Source: Thermoflexales bacterium (GTDB lineage Bacteria; Chloroflexota; Anaerolineae; Fen-1058). Taken from it: a stretch of 28,951 nt of DNA. Each line of letters begins with the position of its first letter. Within the stretch, counting starts at the first letter, position 1. This document shows, one piece after another, positions 7,184-16,049 of the stretch. The translations under genes and the position numbers were made by a program. The notes beneath the pieces were generated by a model, which searched no databases, was not told the origin of the DNA, and saw only the letters and a program-made list of their open reading frames with translations. The stretch is taken from the NCBI GenBank assembly GCA_016931085.1, contig JAFGFO010000321.1, positions 1 to 28,951 of the forward strand. Direction: 5' to 3'.

Positions 7184-7819
7184 ATGAACTTGCTGGATAT
7201 CCGACTCACGCGTAACAAGAGCCCACGCGCGGCCTGGCGGCTGGGAGCATTGGCGGCTGTGCTCGTCTGGCTGGCAATTACCCCTGCCTGCGGGACGCCG
7301 CCGGGCACGCTAGAGAGCACACCGTCAGTGAGTTCGCCCACGCCGGCGCCCACGGCCACCGCCATGCCCACGGCGACGCCGGCGCCCACGCCGACCCTGT
7401 CGGCGGAACAGATGCGCCAGGCCGCTATAGCCGGCTGGGAAGAGATGTTCGCCACGCTCCAACGCTACGAGCGCGCCGCGGCGGAAGAACGCATCGGCGA
7501 CCGGGCGTGGTGGGCCGAGCAGCTTCCGCGCTTCTACACGGGAGAAGCGCTGGACGAGCAGTTGAAATACGTCGATTTTCTGGTCAGCCCGCGCTCGCTG
7601 GGGCGAACGATGGGCTTTATCGAGAACGCGCAGTACAGCGTCGAGGCGGGAGCGTGCACGCCAGACGAGTGCGCGCTCACCGTTCGTCTCGAGAGCGGCA
7701 GGTATTGGGCCTTGGATCTTCACTACGACGAGTGGGGCCAGGCAAACGAGATCGAGCCGGCCCAGTGGTCCGTGTCGATGCGCTTCGACCCGGCCGATGG
7801 CCGCTGGAAGGTCAAGTGA
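7184..7819 (+). CDS. Putative lipoprotein of unknown function
   Basis: The 211-aa protein begins M-N-L-L-D-I-R-L. I chose this ATG because the promoter at 7146-7174 makes any upstream start untranscribed. The N-terminus has an Arg-rich segment, a hydrophobic stretch (about 20-33) and Cys36 in I-T-P-A-C, a weak lipobox. A Thr/Pro/Ala-rich low-complexity linker (about 42-68), typical of surface lipoproteins, follows. The C-terminal 140 residues look like a small alpha+beta domain with aromatic residues and two Cys (C-T-P-D-E-C), and I do not recognise the family. There is no Shine-Dalgarno sequence, and translation is probably leaderless. It lacks the [Y/F]-L-P-x-x-x-K tail of its secreted neighbours, which fits lipid anchoring. 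There is no terminator after it, so the M6 protease gene may be cotranscribed. Confidence 0.7.
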   Translation: MNLLDIRLTRNKSPRAAWRLGALAAVLVWLAITPACGTPPGTLESTPSVSSPTPAPTATAMPTATPAPTPTLSAEQMRQAAIAGWEEMFATLQRYERAAAEERIGDRAWWAEQLPRFYTGEALDEQLKYVDFLVSPRSLGRTMGFIENAQYSVEAGACTPDECALTVRLESGRYWALDLHYDEWGQANEIEPAQWSVSMRFDPADGRWKVK

Positions 7820-7882
7820 TGGTTACGGGTTTCAGGTGGCAAGTTGAAGGGAACTTGACGCTGCAACTGTAAACAACCCAAC

Positions 7883-7894
7883 AAGGAGGTGATT
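7883..7894 (+). promoter_or_regulatory. AAGGAGGTGATT leader box, 87 nt upstream of the M6 protease start
   Basis: Identical over 12 nt to the box at 3481-3492. The downstream leader ends in TTGAGGAGTG before the ATG at 7970, matching the TTGAGGAGTT of the first subtilase. No clear -35/-10 pair was seen between 7820 and 7882, so transcription may read through from 7184. Confidence 0.5.
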
Positions 7895-7969
7895 GATTAA
7901 AAGAATGTGAACAAACCAGCTCGTTCAACCGCTTATCGAATCATTAGATGAAATTGAGGAGTGAAAAGG

Positions 7970-10900
7970 ATGAAAAACAAACTATTTAACGTACTGATGA
8001 TCGTCGCGCTGCTGAGCAGCATGGTGGTGGTGCCGGCCTTGGCAGCCCCACCCGCGCCAGGCGACGAGGCGGCTGGCGTGACGCACAAAGACATCGACCA
8101 GCCCAATCCGAAAGATTACGCCCGCATCCAGGAACGCCAGCGCCTGCTGGAAGCCGGCCAGGTGGCCGAGGCGGCTGCCCTGGCCCAGACCGGCACTGAC
8201 CGCGTGCTAGTGATCCTGGTCGAGTTCGACGGCACCGACACCTTCACCTGGAACGTCGGCGATCATTGGGATCCCTACGGCATCGTCGACACGGCCGGGG
8301 ATACCGGCACAGTGGGCGACTGCTCCAACATCATCACCCAGACCAAGACCTTTACCTACACCGGCCCGCTGCACAACATGATCGCCCGCCCGATCTCGTC
8401 GACGCATCGCTCGGCCGACACGATCTGGACGCCGGACTTTGACCCACAGTGGTTCGAGGATTTCATGTTCGGCAATGGCGTGGTCATCGACTATACCCGC
8501 CAGGACAACTCGGCCGTGCACTACAGCTTTGAGGGCCAGTCGGTCACGGATTACTACCTTGACATGTCCGATGGCATCTACACCATCACCGGCGACGTGA
8601 TCGGCTGGGTGAGCGTGCCGCACTCGACCTGGTACTATGACGCCGACCAGTGCCCCGGCGCGCGCTCCACCGACGCGAGTGTCCCCCGCGGCGCCATCCC
8701 AGGTGCCGGCAACGCCCGCCAGTTGGTGCGCGACGCATTGGACTCGGTGAACGCCATCAGCAACACCATCCCAGGCTTTGACTGGAAGAACTATGACCTG
8801 GACGGCGACGGCATCATCGACCGCCTGTGGATCGTGCACGCCGGCTACGGCGAGGAAGACGGCGGCGAACTGCTGAACGCTAACCCGGTCGATCCCACCG
8901 ATCCCACCCGCACCACGCCCGCGCCGGAAGCCTTTTACGGCGAATCGGCCGTCTGGTCGCACTCGTCGGCCGTCACCCCGCCCTACTCGGTGACAGCCGA
9001 TGTGGCGGCCGGGGCGTACATCGTCATGCCCGAGAACGGCGGCATCGGCGTGTTTGCCCACGAGTACGGCCACAACCTGGGCGCCGACGACCTGTACGCC
9101 TACGGCGCTGGCAACACCTCGACCGGCTTTTGGAGCCTGATGTCCGACGACTGGACCGGCGCCCCGATCGGCTTCGAGCCGCCGGCGGTCGATCCCTGGC
9201 ACCTGGATAACTGGGGCTGGCTCAACCCGATCGTGCTGACCGACACCTCCAAGACCTACCAGTTCTCGCTGGGGCAGGCCAGCCGCTTCCCGGGCGGTGC
9301 CGGCGTTTATCGCGGCGCCAAGATCGAGCTGCCCGACGGCAAGCTCGACCTGCCCGTGCCGATCTGGCAAGGCAGCCACTATTGGTGGAGCGGCAAGGCC
9401 GACCTGGCCAACGGGCGCATGAGCTCGGTAGCCCCGGCTGGCCCGCTGCCGGCCGGCGCGCAGTTATCCTTCGACCTCGTGTACGACATCGAGGAAGAGT
9501 GGGATTTCCTGTGGGTACAGATCTCGACCGATAACGGCACGACCTGGAAGACCCTCACCAACACCAACACCAAGTGCGCGCACGACGCGAGCTGGATCGG
9601 CGGAGAGTATGGCTTTCCCGACGACCTGTGCGCGGCCGGCCTGGGCGGCTTTAGCGGCTACAACGCCAACTGGCCCGATCCCGAGACGCAGACCTTTGAC
9701 CTGAGTGCCTATGCCGGCCAGAGTGGGCTGCTGCGCTTTTGGTACATGACCGACTGGGCCACCACCTACAGCGGCGCTTTTATCGACAACGTCGCCCTCA
9801 CAGCGGGTGGTGTCAACATCTTTGGCGACAACGCCGAGACCAACACCGGCGCCTGGGCCTACGAAGCGCCCTGGGTTCGCAGCGACGGTCTGCAGAGCTT
9901 TACGCACAACTTTTACCTGCAGTGGCGCAACGTCGACCCTGAAACCGGCGGCTACGATGGCGCGTTGGGTGAGACCTCCTGGCGCTTTGGGCCGGCCAAC
10001 AGCGGCTTGCTCGTGTGGTACAACAACAACTTTTACTCCGACAACGAGATCGAAAACTACCTGTTCGACGAACCCAGCTTTGGCCCCAAGGGCCGCATGC
10101 TGGTGGTGGACGCCCATCCCGAGCCGTATCGTGACCCGGACCTGGTGGCGCTCGGCTACGACAACGAGGGTGGCAACCTGACCGGGCGCGGGCAGATGCG
10201 CGACGCGCCGTTCACCTTGCAGGACAGCGTGGCGTTCACCCACACCGATCCTTACCGGGCCGGCGCCAAGGAACACGCCTACGAAGGCCGCCCGGCGGTG
10301 AGCACCTTCAGCGATGCGCAGGGCTACTATCCCGGCGCCGAGTACGTGCACCGCGGCCCCTACTACACCAACCCGGCCACGGCCTGGAAGTGGGTAACTA
10401 CGCAGTGGGACGCCAGCGTGGTCCTGCCGGCCAAGGCCTCTTACCCACTCAAGGCACCCGGCTACACGGGCAACCAAGAGTTCCGCTTCGAGTGCGAACC
10501 GTATCTCGACGGGCCATACACGGGCGCCCTGGGCTGCTACTGGCTCGGCGCCAACACCGGCCTGGGCTATAACGGCGGCCAGGGCAACCCGGCCGAAGGC
10601 GGCGGACAGTACGGCTGGGTCGTTCGCTTGACCGGCGCGGCCGCCCAGAGCGGCAACGCCGTCACGGCGGCCATGATCGAGGTGTTCAACCAGCAGGTGA
10701 GCATCGTCTCGAGCGGCACATCGTCTGTCATCGCCCAGGGCCCCGAGGTGTACACGGTGACCTACCAGACCGTGATCGAGAATGCCGGCGCCCACGTGGC
10801 CAACAACATCGCCATCACCTACACGCTGGCGGACGGCCTGCAACTGGTAAGCTCGCAGTCGAGTGCCGGCACGTTGATGCTGATGCCGGGCACCACCTAC

Positions 10901-11374
10901 CAGTGGACAGCGGCCCAGATGTACCCCGGCGAGCGCTACACGCTGACGGTGGTCGCCACCGGCACGCACGCGCTGCCGCTGGTGAATGGGACACTCACCA
11001 CGCGCATCGACGCCTTTGACGGCGCGAGCGCGACGTCGGCCAGCGTGAGCACCGTCGTCACAGCGCCGACCGTCCGCTTCGTCAGCCCGGCGGCCAACCA
11101 GGTCTTCCGGGCCTTCACCGCCACCGTCCCCATCCAGATCGCCACGACCAACTTGGCCATCCCGGCCAATGGCCAATGGAATCTGTGGATTGACGGCGTG
11201 ATGGTGGGGTCCTTAGTGACTACCACGACCTCGGCCCAGCTCGGACTAGGCGCGCACGCCATCAGCGCCGAGCTGAGCAGCCCGGCCGGCGTCGTGCTCG
11301 GGCCGAGAGCCACGGTCAACATCACGGTCGCGACCTACGACCTCTTCCTGCCTCTCATCATGAAGGCCTTCTAG
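7970..11374 (+). CDS. Secreted M6-family metalloprotease (immune inhibitor A type)
   Basis: The start is taken at the ATG at 7970, 8 nt after GAGGAG, rather than the in-frame GTG at 7961 that overlaps the ribosome site. The 1134-aa product has a signal peptide (MKNKLFNVLMIVALLSS...) close to that of the subtilase at 3577. The zinc site is H364-E365-x-x-H368-x-x-G371-x-x-D374, the M6 pattern, with a downstream Met-turn-like F-W-S-L-M-S. The peptidase domain spans about 65-430. Jelly-roll/MAM-like regions (about 440-860) resemble the accessory domains of immune inhibitor A proteins. A DUF11/CARDB-like domain (about 895-1010) and a last beta-sandwich precede the tail D-L-F-L-P-L-I-M-K-A-F. It is probably a secreted protease acting on extracellular protein. 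A strong terminator follows. Confidence 0.92.
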   Translation: MKNKLFNVLMIVALLSSMVVVPALAAPPAPGDEAAGVTHKDIDQPNPKDYARIQERQRLLEAGQVAEAAALAQTGTDRVLVILVEFDGTDTFTWNVGDHWDPYGIVDTAGDTGTVGDCSNIITQTKTFTYTGPLHNMIARPISSTHRSADTIWTPDFDPQWFEDFMFGNGVVIDYTRQDNSAVHYSFEGQSVTDYYLDMSDGIYTITGDVIGWVSVPHSTWYYDADQCPGARSTDASVPRGAIPGAGNARQLVRDALDSVNAISNTIPGFDWKNYDLDGDGIIDRLWIVHAGYGEEDGGELLNANPVDPTDPTRTTPAPEAFYGESAVWSHSSAVTPPYSVTADVAAGAYIVMPENGGIGVFAHEYGHNLGADDLYAYGAGNTSTGFWSLMSDDWTGAPIGFEPPAVDPWHLDNWGWLNPIVLTDTSKTYQFSLGQASRFPGGAGVYRGAKIELPDGKLDLPVPIWQGSHYWWSGKADLANGRMSSVAPAGPLPAGAQLSFDLVYDIEEEWDFLWVQISTDNGTTWKTLTNTNTKCAHDASWIGGEYGFPDDLCAAGLGGFSGYNANWPDPETQTFDLSAYAGQSGLLRFWYMTDWATTYSGAFIDNVALTAGGVNIFGDNAETNTGAWAYEAPWVRSDGLQSFTHNFYLQWRNVDPETGGYDGALGETSWRFGPANSGLLVWYNNNFYSDNEIENYLFDEPSFGPKGRMLVVDAHPEPYRDPDLVALGYDNEGGNLTGRGQMRDAPFTLQDSVAFTHTDPYRAGAKEHAYEGRPAVSTFSDAQGYYPGAEYVHRGPYYTNPATAWKWVTTQWDASVVLPAKASYPLKAPGYTGNQEFRFECEPYLDGPYTGALGCYWLGANTGLGYNGGQGNPAEGGGQYGWVVRLTGAAAQSGNAVTAAMIEVFNQQVSIVSSGTSSVIAQGPEVYTVTYQTVIENAGAHVANNIAITYTLADGLQLVSSQSSAGTLMLMPGTTYQWTAAQMYPGERYTLTVVATGTHALPLVNGTLTTRIDAFDGASATSASVSTVVTAPTVRFVSPAANQVFRAFTATVPIQIATTNLAIPANGQWNLWIDGVMVGSLVTTTTSAQLGLGAHAISAELSSPAGVVLGPRATVNITVATYDLFLPLIMKAF

Positions 11375-11425
11375 CCAGGCAGGCAGATAGCTCTTCCGGG
11401 CAGAGCGATAGTACCGGATAGCACA

Positions 11426-11461
11426 CAGCCGCCAAGGATTTCCCCTTGGCGGCTGTTTTTT
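11426..11461 (+). terminator. Rho-independent terminator after the M6 protease
   Basis: A 12-bp stem (11426-11437 with 11444-11455, core AGCCGCCAAGG) with a 6-nt loop is followed by six T. Confidence 0.9.
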
Positions 11462-11470
11462 CTGGCCGGG

Positions 11471-11481
11471 TGTGATACAAT
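11471..11481 (+). promoter_or_regulatory. Extended -10 promoter of the second subtilase
   Basis: TGTGA-TACAAT (11471-11481) is an extended -10 box; the -35 position is covered by the terminator T-run and is weak. Transcription should begin near 11488, inside the tandem repeat. Confidence 0.55.
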
Positions 11482-11482
11482 G

Positions 11483-11518
11483 GAGGTTAAGGTTGAGGTT
11501 AAGGTTGAGGTTAAGGTT
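11483..11518 (+). repeat. Three perfect 12-bp repeats GAGGTTAAGGTT in the 5' leader
   Basis: Three uninterrupted copies end 7 nt before the ATG at 11526. The GAGG and AAGG words inside the unit are the only Shine-Dalgarno-like sequences upstream of this gene, so copy number could alter translation. Confidence 0.85.
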
Positions 11519-11525
11519 GAAGACT

Positions 11526-13391
11526 ATGCGCTCCACTGCCTACTGGCGAAAGGTATGGCTGCTGGCCGGGCTGCTGTTGGTCGTCAGTGTAAGCCAGCCA
11601 GGTCAATTGGCGGCACTTTTCGGCCGGCAGCCAGCGGCGGCCATCGCTTTCGAAGAGCTCGAGGCGGCCTTGGACTGTAGCGGTGTTTACGCGCCGGGAG
11701 TCGTGCTGGCCGGCCTGCCGCGCGGCCTGAACACATCTTCCCTACTCGACGGCGCGTTGGCAGATACATCATACGCGCGGTCAGAAATGTTCAGCACTGA
11801 GAACACCCAAATTTGGTCGCTGCGCGTGCCGCCCGGCCAGGAGTGCGCCGCGTTGGAGGCGATGCGCCGCGACGAGCGCCTAATTTTTGCCGAGCTGGAC
11901 TATGCCGCCCATTCCGCCGACCTTCCCAACTCCCCGCAAAGCGTCTCTACTCCTGCGCGGGAATCGTCACGCTACAAGCGTGACCTACTTCCTACTCCCC
12001 GCAAAGCGTCCCTACTCCCCGCAAAGCGTCCCTACTCCCCGCAAAGCGTTCCTACTTCCTACTCCCTCTTCCTCCCCAACGACCCCGGCTGGCCGCAGCA
12101 GTGGGCGCCGGCGCGCATCGAGGCGCCGGCGGCCTGGTCCATCGTCACCGGCTCGGCCGAGGTGGTCATCGCGGTGCTGGATTCGGGGATCGATCTCGAC
12201 CACGAGGACCTGGCCGGCCAGATGTGGACCAATCCGGGCGAGATCCCGGCCAACGGGCTGGACGACGAGGGCAACAGCAAGGCCGACGACGTGCACGGCT
12301 GGCACTTTTTCCACCGCTATTACGATGGCAGCTACACCCCGGCCGAAGACGCCAAGCTGGTCGACGACTATGGGCACGGCACGCACGTGGCCGGCATCGC
12401 GGCGGCGGCCACCGATAACGGGCTAGGCGTGGCCGGGATAGCCGGGGGCGCGCGCGTCATGGTGGTCAAGGTGCTCGACCAGTTCGGCAACGGCTGGTAC
12501 AGCGACATCATCGCCGGCATCGTTTACGCCGCCGACAACGGCGCGCGCGTCGTCAACCTCAGCCTGGGTGGGTCGGAGGACTCGCAGGCGCTGCGGGCGG
12601 CGGTGGATTACGCCCGCAGCCGTGGCGTGCTGGTGATGGCCGCCAGCGGCAACACCGGTGGGGCGGTGCTCTACCCGGCCGCTTACGAGCCGGTCCTGGC
12701 CGTGGCCGCCACCGACGCCACAGACGAACGGGCGTCCTTTTCCAACCAGGGGCCGCAGGTCGACCTGGCCGCGCCGGGGACAGACATCTACAGCACCTGG
12801 TACCTCGGCAACTATTTCACCAAGTCGGGCACCTCGATGGCCACGCCACACGTGGCCGGCACGGCCGCCCTGGTCTGGTCGCGCCGGCCAGACCTGGCAG
12901 TGAGTCAAGTCATCTCGCAACTGCTCGAGACCGCCGACGACGCGGGCACGGCCGGCGTTGACGCCGCCACCGGCCACGGGCGCGTCAACGCCTACCGGGC
13001 CGTGGCCGCGCTGGAGTCCTTGCCGGAGCTGTGGGTGCGCTTGGATGGGCCGAGGCTCGTCCTGCCCGGCCAACCCATCTCCTATACCCTGGCCTATGGC
13101 AATCGTGGGGAGCGTCCGGCGGAGCAGGTGACCGTCACCTTGCGCCTGGCGTATGGCCTGGCCAGGCCGCAGCCGGAGAGATGGACTATTGCAACACTGC
13201 CGGCGCACAGCCTCACGACGACGCGCAGCCTGGTCGCCACGCCGGAATGTGCTACCCTGTGCCTGGGCTGGGTCTATACGAGCTCGGCGACGATACAGAG
13301 CCAAATGCCTGACCAGACTTTGCGCGACAACCACGCGGTGTGGGTCACGCGCGTCGCCTGGCCGAGCTACTTGCCACTGGTGATCAGGTAA
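11526..13391 (+). CDS. Secreted subtilisin-like serine protease (S8), compact form
   Basis: I prefer the ATG at 11526 over the in-frame ATG at 11472, because the latter would translate the tandem repeat into an Arg-Leu string and lies before the expected transcription start. The 621-aa product has a signal peptide (R-S-T-A-Y-W-R-K-V-W-L-L-A-G-L-L-L), a short propeptide, and a canonical catalytic domain: D219 (V-L-D-S-G-I-D), H284 (H-G-T-H-V-A-G) and S437 (G-T-S-M-A-T-P-H). A CARDB/DUF11-like beta domain (about 500-605) precedes the tail S-Y-L-P-L-V-I-R. A 150-bp repeat-rich insert sits between propeptide and catalytic domain (residues about 136-185). There is no PA domain, unlike the subtilase at 3577. 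Probably an extracellular protease with its own promoter. Confidence 0.92.
   Translation: MRSTAYWRKVWLLAGLLLVVSVSQPGQLAALFGRQPAAAIAFEELEAALDCSGVYAPGVVLAGLPRGLNTSSLLDGALADTSYARSEMFSTENTQIWSLRVPPGQECAALEAMRRDERLIFAELDYAAHSADLPNSPQSVSTPARESSRYKRDLLPTPRKASLLPAKRPYSPQSVPTSYSLFLPNDPGWPQQWAPARIEAPAAWSIVTGSAEVVIAVLDSGIDLDHEDLAGQMWTNPGEIPANGLDDEGNSKADDVHGWHFFHRYYDGSYTPAEDAKLVDDYGHGTHVAGIAAAATDNGLGVAGIAGGARVMVVKVLDQFGNGWYSDIIAGIVYAADNGARVVNLSLGGSEDSQALRAAVDYARSRGVLVMAASGNTGGAVLYPAAYEPVLAVAATDATDERASFSNQGPQVDLAAPGTDIYSTWYLGNYFTKSGTSMATPHVAGTAALVWSRRPDLAVSQVISQLLETADDAGTAGVDAATGHGRVNAYRAVAALESLPELWVRLDGPRLVLPGQPISYTLAYGNRGERPAEQVTVTLRLAYGLARPQPERWTIATLPAHSLTTTRSLVATPECATLCLGWVYTSSATIQSQMPDQTLRDNHAVWVTRVAWPSYLPLVIR
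11931..12080 (+). repeat. 150-bp in-frame repeat insert at the propeptide-catalytic junction
   Basis: The insert is bounded in the protein by L-P-N on both sides (N135 and N185), as if that motif had been duplicated. It contains a perfect hairpin, GTCACGCT-ACA-AGCGTGAC (11966-11984), and three 20-bp units CCTACTCCCCGCAAAGCGTC (11991-12050, last base changed), plus a partial unit near 11931. The 20-bp unit is read in three different frames (P-T-P-R-K-A-S, L-P-A-K-R-P, S-P-Q-S-V-P) without a stop. Confidence 0.75.
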
Positions 13392-13398
13392 TATGTAA

Positions 13399-13419
13399 GG
13401 GCGGGTCTGAGACCCGCTC
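13399..13419. repeat. Short hairpin GCGGGTC-TGA-GACCCGC between genes
   Basis: A 7-bp perfect stem, extendable by G.T and G-C, with a 3-nt loop. It lacks a T-run (CTCCTTT follows), so it may be a weak terminator or a small dispersed palindrome. Confidence 0.45.
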
Positions 13420-13424
13420 CTCCT

Positions 13425-13453
13425 TTGCCAGCCAGCCACAAATGTGTTACAAT
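13425..13453 (+). promoter_or_regulatory. Promoter of the glycoside-hydrolase-like gene
   Basis: TTGCCA (13425-13430), 17-nt spacer, TACAAT (13448-13453) with TGTGT before it. The ATG at 13464 lies only 10 nt after the -10 box, so the transcript is predicted to be nearly leaderless. Confidence 0.65.
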
Positions 13454-13463
13454 CGGGGCTACA

Positions 13464-16049
13464 ATGAAACGACTTGATTGCACGCCATCCTACCAGGCCC
13501 GGCGCTGCCTGGCCTATCGCCTGTCTATCCTGCTGGCGGCCGTGCTGGCCGGGCTGTTCGGCCTGGAGCTCGTCTTGACGGCGGCCGAGGGGCAAGCTAC
13601 GGCCGCGCCATTAAGAAATGGCGCGCTGTACTCGGTCGACAGCGGCGATTTTTTCTTTCCCCCCTACCCGTCCGAGAACAATCGCTTTGGCATCAGCGTG
13701 GGGGGCGGCATCACGATCGAGCGTTTCGACGTGGCCCAACTGCACGCCGGCTGGTACCTGGACTGGGCCGCCAGGCTCAACCCGCCGCACCCGGATCAAC
13801 TGGAATATGGGCAGACGATCTATTTGAGCGTCAACACCGGCCCCTGCAGCATATCCAAGCGGCCAGCCTCGGCGATCACCGAAGTGACCCACATCACCGG
13901 CAGCACTTTGATCGACAACCTGGCCGCCAACCCTGGCGCGCTGTGGATGATCGGCAACGAGCCAGACTCGATCTACAACTGCTCGCCGGTCATGCCCGAT
14001 ACCTATGCCCAGGTCTACCATAACCTGTACACCTTCATCAAGCGCCACGATCCCAGCGCGCGCCTCGCCATCGGCGCGATCGTACAGCCCACGCCGATCC
14101 GGCTGGAATACCTGGACAAGGTGTGGGACGCCTACACCCAATCCTATAGCACCACGCTGCCCACCGATTTGTGGAACATCCACCTGTACGCATTGCGCGA
14201 GGTAGCTGGCTCGTGGGGAGGCGGCACACCACCTGGCGCCACCCACAACGGCATAGACTATCCCATGCGCGCCTCGGTGGATATGGCCATCATCAGTGGC
14301 CTGGTCAGGGATATGCGGACATGGATGGCTGCCAAAGGCGAACAAGACAAACCGCTGATCATCACCGAGTACGGCGTGTTGTGGCCAACCGATTACTGCG
14401 ATGAAGGCGTTCAGCCCAAGGTGTGCTTCACCGAGGCCAGGGTAGCCCGGTATATGACAGAAACCTTTGACTATTTTCTGAGCGCCACCGACCCGGCTAT
14501 TGGCTGCGGCGCCGACGGCAATCGCCTGGTGCAGTTGTGGAACTGGTACGCGACCAACGACAACAACATCTACAACGGCGATCTGTTCTACCTGAACGGG
14601 AGTTTATCCGTCATCGGCCGGGCCTTTGCCGCTTACGCCGCGCCGCGCGTGACAGCCTACAACGACCAGGCTTTGTGGTCCTTCCCGGCCATCCCGGCCA
14701 TCGGCAGCGAACGGGTGACGGTCAGCCTGCAATCCATCGCAGCCGAGATGGGCAATACGCCATCGACCAGCGCGACGCTCAAGTTCTACTCCAAGCCTTC
14801 CACCGGCGGCGATCAGCTCGTCTCCCTTCACCCCATCCGGCAGCCCTTGTCGCGCTACCAGGACACCGTCTTGACGCAATCCGAGTGGGTAGCGACCAGC
14901 CCAGGAGTGTACACCTTGCGGGCCGATCTCGTGCCAGGCGCCGCCGACGTCCGGCCGGCTAACAACACGCGCAGTGTCACGCTCGACCTGCGGCCTGAGC
15001 TGGCTGCCCGGATGTCGGTGGCGATCAAGCCAGCCTGGCCCGGGGCCGTGACGGCTACCGTGCGAATGACGATCAGCAACGCAGGCAATTGGCCGGCCAG
15101 GGATACCCTGATGCAGACCGTGGTCTCCGATAGCCTGTCTGGCCAGCTCATCTTTAGCACCAGCCAGGCTCTCGACATCCTGCCCAAGTTCACCCGCTCA
15201 CTGGCCTATGCCGTGCCCATCACCCGGCCAGGCGTGTACGCCTTCTCTTTCCTGGCCGACGCGGAAGCTAAGCTCTCCGAGCCTAGCACGGCCAACAACG
15301 CCGTGAGCTACTTTTACCATGCCGTGCCGGACCTGGCCACTCAACTCTACGCGAGCGCGACGCCGGCAACGGCACGAGCGACCTTCACGGTGACGAACGA
15401 CGGGCTGTGGCCGGCTTACGATGCTGCCACCCGGCTGCTGGTGACCCGCGCTCACACCCCTGGCCCAGCCTACACGGCCACGCGCGTCATCGATCTGCTG
15501 CCTGGCCAACAGACTGCGATCGCATTCACGTGGCCTTTGACCCAGGCTGGCCTCTACACAGTCGAGGCGGCGACCGATCCCGACCGGGCGCTCGTCGAGC
15601 CTGTGCGTTCCAACAATGTGGCCACCCGCGTCCTGGACATGCGCTCCGACCTGGGCTGGTCAAAGCTATCGCACACACCCGCTCAGCCCTTCCTGGGTGA
15701 TCTACCCTCCATCACGGTGACCATCTCGACCGCGCTGGCGAACACGGGCGCGTATACCTCACCCGAGCTAACGATCACCCTGCAAGTCGATCGGCCAGGT
15801 GGTCTTCCACCGTACGCAGAGCTGGCCAGGCTGGCCAGCCTGGCGCCGGGCCAGTCCGTCCCCATCTCGTTCACTTGGACCACAAGTTCGGCCGGCGTCT
15901 ACCTGCTCAGGCTGAGCGCGCACCTGACCGACACGAGCGTCGAGCGTGACATGGCCAACAACACCGTCACCGGACAGGTGCTGATCGCATCCGATCGCTA
16001 CTACATGCCCGCTATCCTTCGCGGCAGTGCTACTCAACAGATAAGATAA
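13464..16049 (+). CDS. Secreted glycoside-hydrolase-like TIM-barrel protein with CARDB-like repeats
   Basis: The ATG at 13464 follows the promoter directly; the earlier in-frame start at 13425 overlaps the -35 box. The 861-aa protein has a signal segment (L-S-I-L-L-A-A-V-L-A-G-L-F-G-L). Residues about 60-410 look like a clan GH-A (beta/alpha)8 barrel, with probable acid/base E166 in I-G-N-E-P-D and probable nucleophile E302 in I-I-T-E-Y-G. Three to four CARDB-like beta domains follow (about 420-840), each with an A-N-N-x-V or S-N-N-V-A signature, and then the tail R-Y-Y-M-P-A-I-L-R-G-S. The CAZy family cannot be told by eye, and the substrate is presumably a polysaccharide. Its stop overlaps the epimerase start (TAATG), so the two are cotranscribed and probably translationally coupled. 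Confidence 0.8.
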   Translation: MKRLDCTPSYQARRCLAYRLSILLAAVLAGLFGLELVLTAAEGQATAAPLRNGALYSVDSGDFFFPPYPSENNRFGISVGGGITIERFDVAQLHAGWYLDWAARLNPPHPDQLEYGQTIYLSVNTGPCSISKRPASAITEVTHITGSTLIDNLAANPGALWMIGNEPDSIYNCSPVMPDTYAQVYHNLYTFIKRHDPSARLAIGAIVQPTPIRLEYLDKVWDAYTQSYSTTLPTDLWNIHLYALREVAGSWGGGTPPGATHNGIDYPMRASVDMAIISGLVRDMRTWMAAKGEQDKPLIITEYGVLWPTDYCDEGVQPKVCFTEARVARYMTETFDYFLSATDPAIGCGADGNRLVQLWNWYATNDNNIYNGDLFYLNGSLSVIGRAFAAYAAPRVTAYNDQALWSFPAIPAIGSERVTVSLQSIAAEMGNTPSTSATLKFYSKPSTGGDQLVSLHPIRQPLSRYQDTVLTQSEWVATSPGVYTLRADLVPGAADVRPANNTRSVTLDLRPELAARMSVAIKPAWPGAVTATVRMTISNAGNWPARDTLMQTVVSDSLSGQLIFSTSQALDILPKFTRSLAYAVPITRPGVYAFSFLADAEAKLSEPSTANNAVSYFYHAVPDLATQLYASATPATARATFTVTNDGLWPAYDAATRLLVTRAHTPGPAYTATRVIDLLPGQQTAIAFTWPLTQAGLYTVEAATDPDRALVEPVRSNNVATRVLDMRSDLGWSKLSHTPAQPFLGDLPSITVTISTALANTGAYTSPELTITLQVDRPGGLPPYAELARLASLAPGQSVPISFTWTTSSAGVYLLRLSAHLTDTSVERDMANNTVTGQVLIASDRYYMPAILRGSATQQIR

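Noticed and set aside
9464..11176. 570-aa minus-strand ORF opposite the M6 protease
   Set aside because: Antisense shadow with Ala/Gly/Arg/His-rich composition.
11472..11525. Upstream start of the second subtilase at 11472
   Set aside because: It would encode an Arg-Leu repeat before the signal peptide and lies before the predicted transcription start; the ATG at 11526 directly begins a good signal peptide.
11991..12050. CRISPR-like array
   Set aside because: The 20-bp units are contiguous without spacers and lie inside a protease gene.
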